From positions 1-64,000 of the forward strand of contig WKFJ01000060.1 of assembly GCA_014872785.1 (NCBI GenBank): a DNA stretch of 64,000 nt, in the 5' to 3' direction. Each line of letters starts with the position of its first letter. The stretch's first letter is position 1. The notes beneath the pieces were generated by a model. That model was not told the origin of the DNA and did not search any database. It saw only the letters and a list, made by a program, of their open reading frames with translations. Made by a program: the position numbers and the translations under genes. Positions 34,997 through 46,039 of the stretch are shown here, one piece after another. Source of the stretch: Alteromonadaceae bacterium. GTDB taxonomy: Bacteria; Pseudomonadota; Gammaproteobacteria; Enterobacterales; Alteromonadaceae.

Positions 34997-35821
34997 TTAT
35001 CCTAACAACGACAGCGCCGTTTGGCCGGTTTGATTGGCCTGCTGTAATACCGCAATCGTTGCCTGTTGTATTATCTGGTTCCTAGTCAGTTCTGAAGTTT
35101 CTTTCGCGAAATCCGCATCTTCAATGTAACTTCTAGCACTTGCCACATTCGCTTGTATGTTCGTCAAATTGCGAATCGTGGACTGAAACCGGTTTTGCGA
35201 TGCGCCCAATTGTGCTCTTTCTTGCCCAATGGCCGATATCGCGTTATCTACTGAGGTTATCGCGGCAGACGCTCCTCCGATCGTGGTGACATCTACGCTT
35301 CCCACATTCAATCCCGAAGCGCCAAATCCACCTGTTCGCGACAAATTCACGGAAAGCGACTGCCCCGCGTTTGCGCCGACCTGGAAGGTAGCTGAGTAAG
35401 ATCCATCTAAAATGGCATTGTCTGCAAAACGAGTTTGACTGCCTATTCTGCTGATTTCACTCACCAGGGCAGTTACCTCTTGCTGTAAAGCTGCTTTGTC
35501 AGACGAACTGTTTATGCCACTTTGTGCTTGAACAGCTAGCTGTCTAATCCGTTGCAATGCTGTTGTCGTTTCTTGCAGTGCCCCTTCAGCCACTTGCACT
35601 AAACCGATGCCGTCGTTTGCATTGCGAACCCCTTGTTTAAGCCCCTGTACTTGGGACTCCATTCGCACTAAAACCTGCAAACCAGCTGCATCATCAGCCG
35701 CGCGATTTACTCGTAAACCGGATGAAAGCCGTTCATAAGAAACCGTTAATACTTCACTTGCGTCAAATAACGTGTTTCTAGCTATCAAAGAGGCCACGTT
35801 CGTATTTACGAACAAGCCCAT
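34997..35821 (-). CDS. Flagellin
   Basis: This 274-residue protein has the conserved D0/D1 ends of flagellins: N-terminal LSSGLRVNRAADDAAGL and C-terminal RNLTNIQANVASARSYIEDAD, then ATIAVLQQANQ. The central variable part is short. It polymerises into the flagellar filament. It stands alone between nadA and an unrelated gene, outside any flagellar cluster, yet has its own sigma-28 promoter, so it is probably an additional or minor filament subunit. Confidence 0.94.
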   Translation of the reverse strand: MGLFVNTNVASLIARNTLFDASEVLTVSYERLSSGLRVNRAADDAAGLQVLVRMESQVQGLKQGVRNANDGIGLVQVAEGALQETTTALQRIRQLAVQAQSGINSSSDKAALQQEVTALVSEISRIGSQTRFADNAILDGSYSATFQVGANAGQSLSVNLSRTGGFGASGLNVGSVDVTTIGGASAAITSVDNAISAIGQERAQLGASQNRFQSTIRNLTNIQANVASARSYIEDADFAKETSELTRNQIIQQATIAVLQQANQTGQTALSLLG

Positions 35822-35925
35822 TTTCTACCTCAACCTACCTCTAAGTCGTGTAAACGAAATAACCTCAACCGTTGAATAATATTTTTCGCGGCATATTCAA
35901 CAGATACAATAACCCTCAACTAGAC

Positions 35926-35952
35926 CTATCGGCAGGTGGGTATTAATCTTTA
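35926..35952 (-). promoter_or_regulatory. Sigma-28 (FliA) promoter of flagellin gene
   Basis: On the minus strand TAAA (complement of 35949-35952), 15 bases, then GCCGATAG (complement of 35926-35933) match the FliA consensus TAAA-N15-GCCGATAA with one difference. It lies about 105 bases before the flagellin start. Confidence 0.9.
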
Positions 35953-36003
35953 GTTATTTTTGAAAAAAGTTATCAATTTTTTTAATCGTAAGATAGACGG
36001 CGC

Positions 36004-36378
36004 TTACACGGCAAAAAAGGATTTAGTTACCTGGTAGACAAACGCCCTATTTTCATTGGCTTCTGGGCAGGTGATGTGGGCAATGACGCGTTGGTAGCCA
36101 TCGCCTTCGAATGCATCGAGTCGGCCTAAATAGCGACTTAATTCGTCGGCCACAAGCAAATAGCCATTAATGTTGGTGATGACTTTTGAGCGTGAAGCCG
36201 AATGGTAAAAAGCATTTTCAGCGAGCAAAACACCTGGATAAGGCTGATACTCGCCTTGACCATTTTCAAAGTAGAAAGCTTGTAGACTGGCCTTGTACCA
36301 AGTACCGGAAATGTCCGATATCACATTAAAATTACTGTGACCTGGACGCAAGGTACCGTAAACAAACAAGTTATTCAT
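36004..36378 (-). CDS. Gamma-glutamylcyclotransferase-like protein
   Basis: This 124-residue AIG2/GGCT-fold protein begins with the binding loop FVYGTLRPGHSNF and has the likely catalytic glutamate in RLDAFEGDGYQR (near residue 91). The family splits gamma-glutamyl amides into 5-oxoproline, or acts on gamma-glutamyl amines. It ends near the flagellin promoter and starts 19 bases after the ligA stop, probably co-transcribed with it. Confidence 0.88.
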   Translation of the reverse strand: MNNLFVYGTLRPGHSNFNVISDISGTWYKASLQAFYFENGQGEYQPYPGVLLAENAFYHSASRSKVITNINGYLLVADELSRYLGRLDAFEGDGYQRVIAHITCPEANENRAFVYQVTKSFFAV

Positions 36379-36397
36379 TTACTGTACCTAGTTTCCT

Positions 36398-38455
<2,058 letters not shown>

Positions 38456-38463
38456 TTAAATAA

Positions 38464-39657
38464 TTAACGTCGTATCATGCGTCTGCGTTCGAACTCGCGA
38501 ATTTTCTCGACATACTGCTGGAGGCTTTGTTTGGTGAGCACGCTACGGCGGCTATCCAATACTTGACCGCTAAATTCTTCGGCCAATTTGCGCGCGGCAT
38601 TGTGCATCATATTAAATACTTGGTGCGGGTCAGCCTCAATAGGAAGCGTCATGAATAACGATAGTCCTTGGGTATTGAAATGTTCCATATGATCAATATC
38701 AAACGTGCCCGGATTATACATGTTCGCTAACGTGAACAGTTTAGGACCTTTACCATTACTGTTGGCGTGTCTGTGAAACATATTGTGTTCGCCGTATTTA
38801 AAACCCAAGGTAAGTAAAGTTGGCAACAGTCTAGCACCGCCGATTGATTGTCCCTCGGAAACTTTGACGCTGAGAATAAGCACTTCTTGTTCAACCTCAG
38901 GTTGCTCAGGCTGCTGCACCTCAGCAGAACTGCTTGCTTCGAGATCGGGTGCGTCATCGAGTTCTAAACTTATTTGGTTTTTCCCCGCTTTGGTTTTGGC
39001 AGCATCACGCCCCACTAATTTACGTGCTCTTGCCGACAAACTATCTGACTTATCTGACTTTGCTGGTGCCTCTTTAGCAACCTGCTTGGCCTTTGGACTA
39101 TCAACATCAATCGAAATGTCAATCATAGGTTCGGGCTTCTCAGCCTTCATTAAGCTGCTCGGAGGTTCCGGCATGTCACCCAAACGAGGTTCATTTTCTG
39201 GCTGTTGCTCAGACTGCTGCGCCGCTTCTTGTTTGGGCTTTTCAGTGGTTACAGGGTGACGAATTTCTTCTTTTATCGACACAACACGAACACTACCGAT
39301 ACCGTCCTGATCAAATTTTTCTTCGGCTTTTGGCGCAACTTTTAAATCATCATTTTGTATGATTGGCGTGTCACCAATGAGAGGATCGATTTCTTCATCG
39401 GGTGTGTCGATTGGCGCGGTAGGAATAGCGTTTTCTTCATTTGCTTCGGTCGCTAAATCACTCTGCTGCAACAAGGGGTCATCAAGGCTGATATCAGCAA
39501 ATTCATCTGAAGACCGCGCATCGGCGGTTTGTGAAGCATTTTTTTGAGAATCGGCATCCTGACTCTTGTTCTTTCGAATAGTCCACATACCGTGGAGCAA
39601 TATTCCGACAATCGCAAATACACCAATAATAATGATGGCTAATCGTAAATCTTCCAT
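38464..39657 (-). CDS. zipA: Cell division protein ZipA
   Basis: The 397-residue protein anchors FtsZ to the inner membrane. One N-terminal helix (LRLAIIIIGVFAIVGILLHG) is followed by a long charged and Pro/Gln-rich linker and the FtsZ-binding domain (about 260-390, with GARLLPTLLTLGFKYGEHNMF). ATG 39657 was chosen over an upstream TTG (39666) that lies too close to the AAGGG. Its neighbours ligA and smc fit the usual division/replication cluster. Confidence 0.93.
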   Translation of the reverse strand: MEDLRLAIIIIGVFAIVGILLHGMWTIRKNKSQDADSQKNASQTADARSSDEFADISLDDPLLQQSDLATEANEENAIPTAPIDTPDEEIDPLIGDTPIIQNDDLKVAPKAEEKFDQDGIGSVRVVSIKEEIRHPVTTEKPKQEAAQQSEQQPENEPRLGDMPEPPSSLMKAEKPEPMIDISIDVDSPKAKQVAKEAPAKSDKSDSLSARARKLVGRDAAKTKAGKNQISLELDDAPDLEASSSAEVQQPEQPEVEQEVLILSVKVSEGQSIGGARLLPTLLTLGFKYGEHNMFHRHANSNGKGPKLFTLANMYNPGTFDIDHMEHFNTQGLSLFMTLPIEADPHQVFNMMHNAARKLAEEFSGQVLDSRRSVLTKQSLQQYVEKIREFERRRMIRR

Positions 39658-39681
39658 TAAGCGCAATACCCTTTTTACATT

Positions 39682-42600
39682 CTAAGCGTTGGCAATAGCT
39701 ACCGCTTCTTCAACATCAACTGCAACAATCCGAGACACGCCTGGCTCAGCCATTGTTACACCCGTGAGATGATAAGCCATTTCCATCGCTATCTTATTAT
39801 GGGTTATATAAATAAATTGTACCGTCTTCGACATTTCAGAGACAAGCTTACAAAATCTGCCGACATTGGCATCATCCAATGGCGCGTCTACCTCATCCAG
39901 CAAACAAAACGGAGCCGGGTTTAATCTAAAGATGGCAAACACCAATGATAAAGCCGTCAGCGCTTTTTCTCCACCTGAAAGCAGGTGAATTGTACTATTT
40001 TTCTTGCCAGGTGGTCTGGCCATAATAGTCACGCCCGTTTCCAACAAATCCTCACCGGTTAAGTCGAGATAGGCAGCACCGCCACCAAACACCTTAGGAA
40101 ACAGAATTTTGACGTCAGCATTAACTTTTTCAAAGGTCTCTTTAAATCGTGTACGCGTTTCCTTATCAATTTTCCTGATCGCGTTTTCCAATGTTTCAAG
40201 TGCGGACGTCAAGTCGTCATTTTGCTCATCTAAGTGTTGTTTGCGCTCAGACTGCACTTCAAACTCTTCCACAGCAGCAAGGTTGACTGCCCCTAAACGC
40301 CCCAATGCATTGCTTGTTTTCTCAAGTTCCTCTTTCCATTCCTGTTCAGAGTATTCTTCAGGCAAAGTCTCCAATACATTTTTGATTGGCTGCTGCATTT
40401 CTTGCAGTTGCTCTATAAAGCCATTTGAACGCTCTCGATTGCGTTCGCACTCCAGTCGCACGCTTTGAATTTCGTTACGCATAGCGCTTACTTGAGACAT
40501 TACCTCGCCTTGCCCCTTTTCGGCCTCGGCTAACGCGTGTTCAATTTTACTTAGATTTTGCTGTAGTTCAGTGATGCTATCACGGAGGGCTTCTTGCTCC
40601 TGTAGCATAATTTGTAACTGTTCTTGTTGCGCTTCCATTGGTAGCGCAAACTCAACAAGTTCGACAACCAACATGGATGCTTTTTCCGCCATAGACCCCA
40701 TTTCGTCCTGTAGGCGCTTTTTCTTGTCAGTAAGCGCACTGAGTTGATGCTTTAAACTTTGTTGACGCAATTGCAACTCGTGCAGCTGCGACTTTTTACT
40801 TTGTACAGCACTTCTTGCAGACTGAAGTTCTTGTTCAAAATGCGCGCGCTTTGTTTCCGCATCATTTTGAGCATCTTGAAGTTCGGCTAATTGCATTTCG
40901 AACTCTTCTACCTGAATGGAGAGTTCTTCCATTTGCATTTTTTCTTGTTCCAACTGTTCGTTGTATTCAGATAGCTCTTGTGACAGTTTTTCCTGGCGAA
41001 CCCTTTGCGAATCTTGTTGTTTTTTGAGCAGCACTAACTCGCTGTCGATTTGTTTTAACTGTAATTCTGCTTCTTGTAATGCAGTAATAGCGGCATATTT
41101 TTCGTCTTCTCTGGCCTGCATGCTGCGTTTTGCCGCTTCAAGTGACGTTTCGGCAGAAGCCACAAGTTCAGCATCTTCATCAATTTGTTGTTTCAGCAAA
41201 TTAACCTGCTCTCTTAACGCTAATTGACTTTGTTGCCCTGCTTCTTTTTTATAAATTAACCAGTCTTCACCAACCCACTCACCCGTTTGGGTAATGAAAC
41301 TAAATCCAGCGGGTAGGCTGGCACGCTGCTGCATTGCCTGTTGTATGGAGTCAACAATTTCAATACGCGCTAGCCATTCTGGAACAAAACGATTTCTACA
41401 TTTTTGAGCCAAACTGCCGTCGGGTTTATCTTGAGTCATCGCTTCGTTAAAGAACAGTTTCACCCCATCGGCATACTGCTCAGTACTGAGCCCATTGCAC
41501 ACATAAGCACTTTCCCATTGTTGCAGTGCGCATTCGACCGCTAATTGCCAAGGTTGTTCTACATCGAGGTAATCCCATATAGGCGTTAGGTCAACATTAC
41601 CCTGTTCTCGCCACTGCACGATTGCATCATCAGCGCTGTCTAGACTGTTAAGTAGATGTATGGTGCTTGAAAGCTGTGCTTTGTGTGCTTGCCACTCGGC
41701 TCTAATTTCATGTAAATCAGTTTCTCGAGCCTCTAAAGTTTGCTTCGACTCACGCGCATTTTCTTGTGCTTGTTCTCGCATCAAAGACAATTCGGAAACC
41801 GTTGCAATCCCCTTCTTTTTATTCTCTCGAAGCTGCTCTATTTCGGTTTGTAATTCGTTATCAATTAACGTCGAAAGTTCTGAATTTATTTCACGAATCC
41901 GCTGTTCAGTACGCAGCTGTACCTGCAATAAGGTTTGTATTTGGCTGTGTCGACTCTGAGACTGCTGTTTAACATGAAGATAGTGATGATCCTGATTACG
42001 CCAAATCTTTTGTTTCTCTAACCACTCATCTTCCATCGCTAATACCCGCTCTTCAGCTTCCATCAGCGACTCTTCGCAGATTAGGTATTCGGGCTCGAAC
42101 TCTTCCAGTTGCATCGAAAGCGTCTCAAAAGTCTCTTCTTCGAGCGCCAGTTGCTCCTCTAGCTGTTCTTGTTTAAACGCTAATTCTGATTGCTCTTTGG
42201 TAATTTGTTCACGACGTTGTTTCGCGTGCAACTGATTTTGTTCGATACGAGTGATGTCGTTGCCAAGCAGATAAAACTTGTGTTGAGTGTCACTGATTCG
42301 TTGCTTGCACTCACTTTGTTGTTCTTTAAGCTCAGTGATTTCTTTTTCATCACCGCGCTGTTTCGCGATATAAGCCTCTATATCGACTTCTTTTTCTTGT
42401 ATTTGTCTTTCTAACTCAGCAATTTTGTCGCTGTGATGCAGCCATCTAATCGTAGCAAGTTCGGCTTTGTACCGGCGTTCCTTGGCCTTGAGATCTTTAT
42501 AGCGTCGAGCTGCCGCTGCTTGTCGTTGTAGCTTTTCTAGTTGTTGTCCCAATTCAGCCCTGACATCCCCAAGACGTTCGAGGTTGTCACGTGTGTGACG

Positions 42601-43152
42601 CATTCTATTTTCGGTTTCTCTGCGCCGCTCTTTATATTTGGAAATTCCCGCCGCTTCCTCAATAAACACTCTTAGCTCTTGCGGTTTAGACTCTATCAAT
42701 CGTGAAATCATACCCTGTTCGATAATGGCATAACTTCGCGGTCCTAATCCGGTGCCTAAAAATAAATCAGTGACGTCTCTTCGACGACATTTGGTGTTAT
42801 TAAGGTAATAAGTAGACTGCGCTTCCCGAGTCACTACTCTTTTGATAGACAACTCTTGATATCCGGCATATTCACCCTGGATACGTTGGCTTGAGTTATC
42901 AAATACTAATTCGACACTGCACTGAGATACGGGCTTTCTAGATGATGAACCGTTGAAAATAACGTCAGTCATCGCATCGCCGCGCAAATTTTTTGCTGAA
43001 CTCTCACCCAATACCCAGCGCACAGCGTCTATGACATTGGATTTGCCACAGCCATTTGGACCGACAATGGCGGTCATATCATCTGGGAAAGGAATGTTGG
43101 TAGGTTCTACAAAGGACTTAAAACCTGCCAGTCGAATTTTCTTTAAGCGCAT
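39682..43152 (-). CDS. smc: Chromosome segregation ATPase SMC
   Basis: This 1,156-residue condensin subunit has Walker A GPNGCGKSN (about 32-40), long coiled-coil arms (about 165-500 and 660-1000), a hinge (around 510-640, with DYLDVEQPWQLAVECALQQW), the ABC signature LSGGEKALTA (near 1065) and Walker B LLDEVDAPLDD. It organises and segregates the chromosome. Stop and zipA start are 24 bases apart. ScpA/ScpB partners are not in the window. A divergent promoter region (43153-43346) separates it from cysZ. Confidence 0.97.
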   Translation of the reverse strand: MRLKKIRLAGFKSFVEPTNIPFPDDMTAIVGPNGCGKSNVIDAVRWVLGESSAKNLRGDAMTDVIFNGSSSRKPVSQCSVELVFDNSSQRIQGEYAGYQELSIKRVVTREAQSTYYLNNTKCRRRDVTDLFLGTGLGPRSYAIIEQGMISRLIESKPQELRVFIEEAAGISKYKERRRETENRMRHTRDNLERLGDVRAELGQQLEKLQRQAAAARRYKDLKAKERRYKAELATIRWLHHSDKIAELERQIQEKEVDIEAYIAKQRGDEKEITELKEQQSECKQRISDTQHKFYLLGNDITRIEQNQLHAKQRREQITKEQSELAFKQEQLEEQLALEEETFETLSMQLEEFEPEYLICEESLMEAEERVLAMEDEWLEKQKIWRNQDHHYLHVKQQSQSRHSQIQTLLQVQLRTEQRIREINSELSTLIDNELQTEIEQLRENKKKGIATVSELSLMREQAQENARESKQTLEARETDLHEIRAEWQAHKAQLSSTIHLLNSLDSADDAIVQWREQGNVDLTPIWDYLDVEQPWQLAVECALQQWESAYVCNGLSTEQYADGVKLFFNEAMTQDKPDGSLAQKCRNRFVPEWLARIEIVDSIQQAMQQRASLPAGFSFITQTGEWVGEDWLIYKKEAGQQSQLALREQVNLLKQQIDEDAELVASAETSLEAAKRSMQAREDEKYAAITALQEAELQLKQIDSELVLLKKQQDSQRVRQEKLSQELSEYNEQLEQEKMQMEELSIQVEEFEMQLAELQDAQNDAETKRAHFEQELQSARSAVQSKKSQLHELQLRQQSLKHQLSALTDKKKRLQDEMGSMAEKASMLVVELVEFALPMEAQQEQLQIMLQEQEALRDSITELQQNLSKIEHALAEAEKGQGEVMSQVSAMRNEIQSVRLECERNRERSNGFIEQLQEMQQPIKNVLETLPEEYSEQEWKEELEKTSNALGRLGAVNLAAVEEFEVQSERKQHLDEQNDDLTSALETLENAIRKIDKETRTRFKETFEKVNADVKILFPKVFGGGAAYLDLTGEDLLETGVTIMARPPGKKNSTIHLLSGGEKALTALSLVFAIFRLNPAPFCLLDEVDAPLDDANVGRFCKLVSEMSKTVQFIYITHNKIAMEMAYHLTGVTMAEPGVSRIVAVDVEEAVAIANA

Positions 43153-43346
43153 TTTATTATTGTTGCTGTACTCGCCTGGTTATTTTCGGGTATGGCACCT
43201 GATTATCATAATTCAAAGCACCACAACCCCATAGCCGCAATGTAGCAAATCTCAAGATCTGTAACAATTCTGAAATTAATTTCCTTTAATCAAGACGCAT
43301 GTTTTCTTTATACTTTAGCTATTGTATTGATTAATTAGCGTTTTTA

Positions 43347-44099
43347 ATGAGCAACAAATCTGGTATAGATTACTTTTTTCAAGGCTTTCAACTTATCCGT
43401 CGTCCCGGTATTCGTCGGTTTGTCATCTTCCCACTATTGATTAACGTCATTTTATTCGGGTCGGCCTTTGCCTATTTATTCGCGCAAATTGACGAATTGA
43501 CGGCTTACGTTATTAGCTGGATCCCAGATTGGTTAGAATGGTTAAAAGACGGCATCGCGTTTTTCATCTGGCCATTGTCGGTGGCAATCGTGCTGTTATT
43601 TTCAGCTTTGTTTTTTGGCACCCTTGCCAATTGGATAGCAGCGCCATTTAACGGATTATTGTCCGAACGCATAGAACTCCTCTTAACAGGGCAAGAACCT
43701 CCCTCCGGGTCGTTTTGGAGTTTAATAAAAGATATTCCGCGAACCCTAGGGCGCGAATTGACCAAATTGCTCTATTACATTCCAAGAGCCATAGGTTATC
43801 TTTTACTATTCTTCTTGCTACCAGTGATTGGACAAGTCATCTGGTTTTTGTTCAGTGCCTGGATGATGGCTGTTCAGTATTGTGACTACCCTTTTGACAA
43901 CCACAAAGTTGGTTTTAAAGATATGCGCTTAGTGCTTGGACGCCACAAAAAAGACGCCATTTCGTTTGGTATCATTGTGACGTTTTTCTCTATGATTCCA
44001 ATTGTCAATTTTGTCGTCATGCCGGTTGCAATTTGTGGCGCGACTGCCATGTGGGTAGATAAATTAAGACACGACATCGACTTCGATCAGAACAGCTGA
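43347..44099 (+). CDS. cysZ: Sulfate transporter CysZ
   Basis: This 250-residue inner-membrane protein has helices near 20-50, 65-95, 145-180 and 205-235 and the family's signature middle (AAPFNGLLSERIELLL) and end (YCDYPFDNHKVGFKDMR). CysZ brings sulfate in for cysteine synthesis. As in E. coli it neighbours the zipA/ligA cluster. Its last 36 bases overlap the tail of the convergent diguanylate cyclase gene. Confidence 0.92.
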   Translation: MSNKSGIDYFFQGFQLIRRPGIRRFVIFPLLINVILFGSAFAYLFAQIDELTAYVISWIPDWLEWLKDGIAFFIWPLSVAIVLLFSALFFGTLANWIAAPFNGLLSERIELLLTGQEPPSGSFWSLIKDIPRTLGRELTKLLYYIPRAIGYLLLFFLLPVIGQVIWFLFSAWMMAVQYCDYPFDNHKVGFKDMRLVLGRHKKDAISFGIIVTFFSMIPIVNFVVMPVAICGATAMWVDKLRHDIDFDQNS

Positions 44100-45077
44100 G
44101 CCTGCAGGGGTGGGATTTTGTGCAAATCGCCCACGTACAGTGCGATTGCGCCCTGACTCCTTCGCTTGATAAAGCGCTTTGTCTGCGACGTCTAAACCTT
44201 GCTCAAAGCTTACTCCAGTCTCAAGCTCGTATAGCCCGATACTGGCAGATTTCTCAAGTGGAACATTGTCGACATTGAATTCGGATGTTTGATATTCAGT
44301 GCGAATGCGTTCAGCGACTTTCATAGCAATGTTAGCACTGGCTTGGATAACAACTAAAAACTCTTCTCCACCGTATCTAAACGCATAGTCATCATCGCGA
44401 ATTTCTGAGCGGATAACATCAGCTAAGTGCATAATCAACTTATCACCGATTGCATGCCCATAGGTATCATTCACTCGCTTAAATTCGTCCAAATCAATGA
44501 GTAAGAGTGAGGTAGTTGGCCGATAATCGCCAAAGTACGCCGTGTTTTGAATAAATTCATTGTTCAAAAAACGCCGATTGTAGAGCCTCGTAAGAGGATC
44601 GGTATTACTTGCTGCGGTTAGTATGAGCTTTTGTTTCTTAAGTAGCTGTAATTGTTTCTGATATCGTCCAGACCATTTAAATACGGCTACTGCAATGATG
44701 ACGATACCCAAGTTATTGCAGACGTTTTCAAAAATAAGTGACAGCCAATCTGGTTGTATTGAGATGAACTCGTCAATCAAGTCGTGCCCATGGCCAACTA
44801 ACATCAAACAAAAACCAAGGAACATTAATTTGGATTCAGCGGAATCTGACTCAAAACGCAGATTTACGCCAAGTAACAAAATTACAAAGGCGATTGAAAA
44901 TAACTCGCTAACGACATCGTAATAATCAATATCGAGGTACATAGCATCTTGATTCAGTCGCACCAACAACATTAGCCAGATGACTAGAATCACAATTAGA
45001 CCAAGCAAAATGGATGCTCTGATCAGACTTTGAGAAGAATAAATGCCGAACATATACCGATAAACAATGTATTTCAT
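44064..45077 (-). CDS. Membrane-bound GGDEF diguanylate cyclase
   Basis: This 337-residue protein has about five N-terminal membrane helices (residues 17-135) followed by a GGDEF domain (about 160-320) with the active loop YGGEEF and the substrate motifs DLDEFKRVND and HAIGD. It should make cyclic di-GMP from two GTP. An inhibitory RxxD site before the loop is replaced (EIRDDDYAFR keeps RDDD, position ambiguous). No HAMP or PAS domain is visible. Its C-terminal codons overlap those of cysZ on the other strand. Confidence 0.9.
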   Translation of the reverse strand: MKYIVYRYMFGIYSSQSLIRASILLGLIVILVIWLMLLVRLNQDAMYLDIDYYDVVSELFSIAFVILLLGVNLRFESDSAESKLMFLGFCLMLVGHGHDLIDEFISIQPDWLSLIFENVCNNLGIVIIAVAVFKWSGRYQKQLQLLKKQKLILTAASNTDPLTRLYNRRFLNNEFIQNTAYFGDYRPTTSLLLIDLDEFKRVNDTYGHAIGDKLIMHLADVIRSEIRDDDYAFRYGGEEFLVVIQASANIAMKVAERIRTEYQTSEFNVDNVPLEKSASIGLYELETGVSFEQGLDVADKALYQAKESGRNRTVRGRFAQNPTPAGSAVLIEVDVVS

Positions 45078-45390
45078 TTGGCGAAAGTTAGCAGATCTTT
45101 GTGAACCAATTGTGTCACCGAAGCCTTTATGAGTATTTTATCTACCTGATAAATAAAATAATTCCCAAATATCCACACAATTTTTACGTATAAAAAATAA
45201 TCAAACATTTTGATCACAGTAAACATTCATTAACAATAATTTCATAAAATAGTTATTGTTTTATAAGGGGTTAAGTTCTAGACTGCGGTGGTACTGAGTA
45301 AAGCATGGGTCGCTTTACGCACGGCAAGAGGCGATGGACTGTTGGCGCCTTATTGTCGTAGTACTACAACAGTCAAAGAGTAAACTAATC
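45078..45390 (+). promoter_or_regulatory. Long leader region of the RRM gene
   Basis: This 313-base stretch is AT-rich to about 45260 and then, from roughly 45270 to 45390, becomes balanced with short inverted pieces (CTTTACGCACGG, GTAGTACTAC at 45358-45367). A TAAAAT -10-like box lies near 45245. A long structured leader would fit a cold-regulated RNA-binding protein. Confidence 0.4.
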
Positions 45391-45675
45391 ATGAAATTGT
45401 ATGTTGGAAATTTATCCTATCGGTTAACTGATGCCGAGTTGGAAGAAGCGTTTGCCGCATTCGGTAATGTACTATCCGCAAAAATCATTATCGAACGTGA
45501 AACCAATCGCTCAAAAGGATTTGGATTCGTAGAGTTTGAAAACAAACAAGATGGCGAACAAGCCATCGAAGGTCTCAACGGAAAAGAAATCGGTGGCCGT
45601 GCCGTAGTAGTAAACGAAGCGAGACCGCCTAAACCACGCACCAACAACGGTGGTGGTCAAAGAAGAAGATTCTAA
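45391..45675 (+). CDS. RRM-type RNA-binding protein
   Basis: The 94-residue protein is a single RRM with RNP2 LYVGNL (residues 3-8) and RNP1 KGFGFVEF (near 46), followed by a Gly/Arg/Asn-rich tail ending QRRRF. Such proteins act as RNA chaperones, often induced by cold. ATG 45391 gives the normal family start; the frame is open to 45334 but that extension is not conserved in type. A strong UUCG terminator follows. Confidence 0.92.
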   Translation: MKLYVGNLSYRLTDAELEEAFAAFGNVLSAKIIIERETNRSKGFGFVEFENKQDGEQAIEGLNGKEIGGRAVVVNEARPPKPRTNNGGGQRRRF

Positions 45676-45701
45676 TATCTCTTCAGCAGTTGAATTATTG
45701 A

Positions 45702-45727
45702 AAAACGCTTCTTCGGAAGCGTTTTTT
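45702..45727 (+). terminator. UUCG-loop terminator of the RRM gene
   Basis: AAAACGCTTC, loop TTCG, GAAGCGTTTT and a further TT make a 10-bp stem with the extra-stable tetraloop. Confidence 0.93.
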
Positions 45728-46039
45728 ATTGTCTAAAATCTCTTCCTTCTCAATTCAGGCTGTAATAAGCAGGCAGTAACCACACAATTAATCAGCACGA
45801 CCGCTTACCGCAACTTTTTGATAATTCGTCGAATTATTAAATAAATATTTGTGTATGATCCTTAACATTGACACTAATTTACATTTCTCTACTGCAACGC
45901 CCGAAACTGACCAGAAATAACAGGGACACTGTAACAATGGCTTCACATTGCAAATGCAAATAGCCAATTGAAGGTGATAGTTGGAGAGTTAGGTTATTTA
46001 ACCTACGCTTAGCAGTGAGCTCAACAGACTAAGAAAGCA
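45728..46039 (+). promoter_or_regulatory. Upstream region of the CBM9 outer-membrane gene, with dyad
   Basis: It holds a perfect dyad ATAATTCG-T-CGAATTAT (45831-45847), a TTGACA -35 candidate (45878-45883) and a leader with the small hairpin AGGTTATTTAACCT near 45990. The dyad could be an operator. No ORF is seen. Confidence 0.45.
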
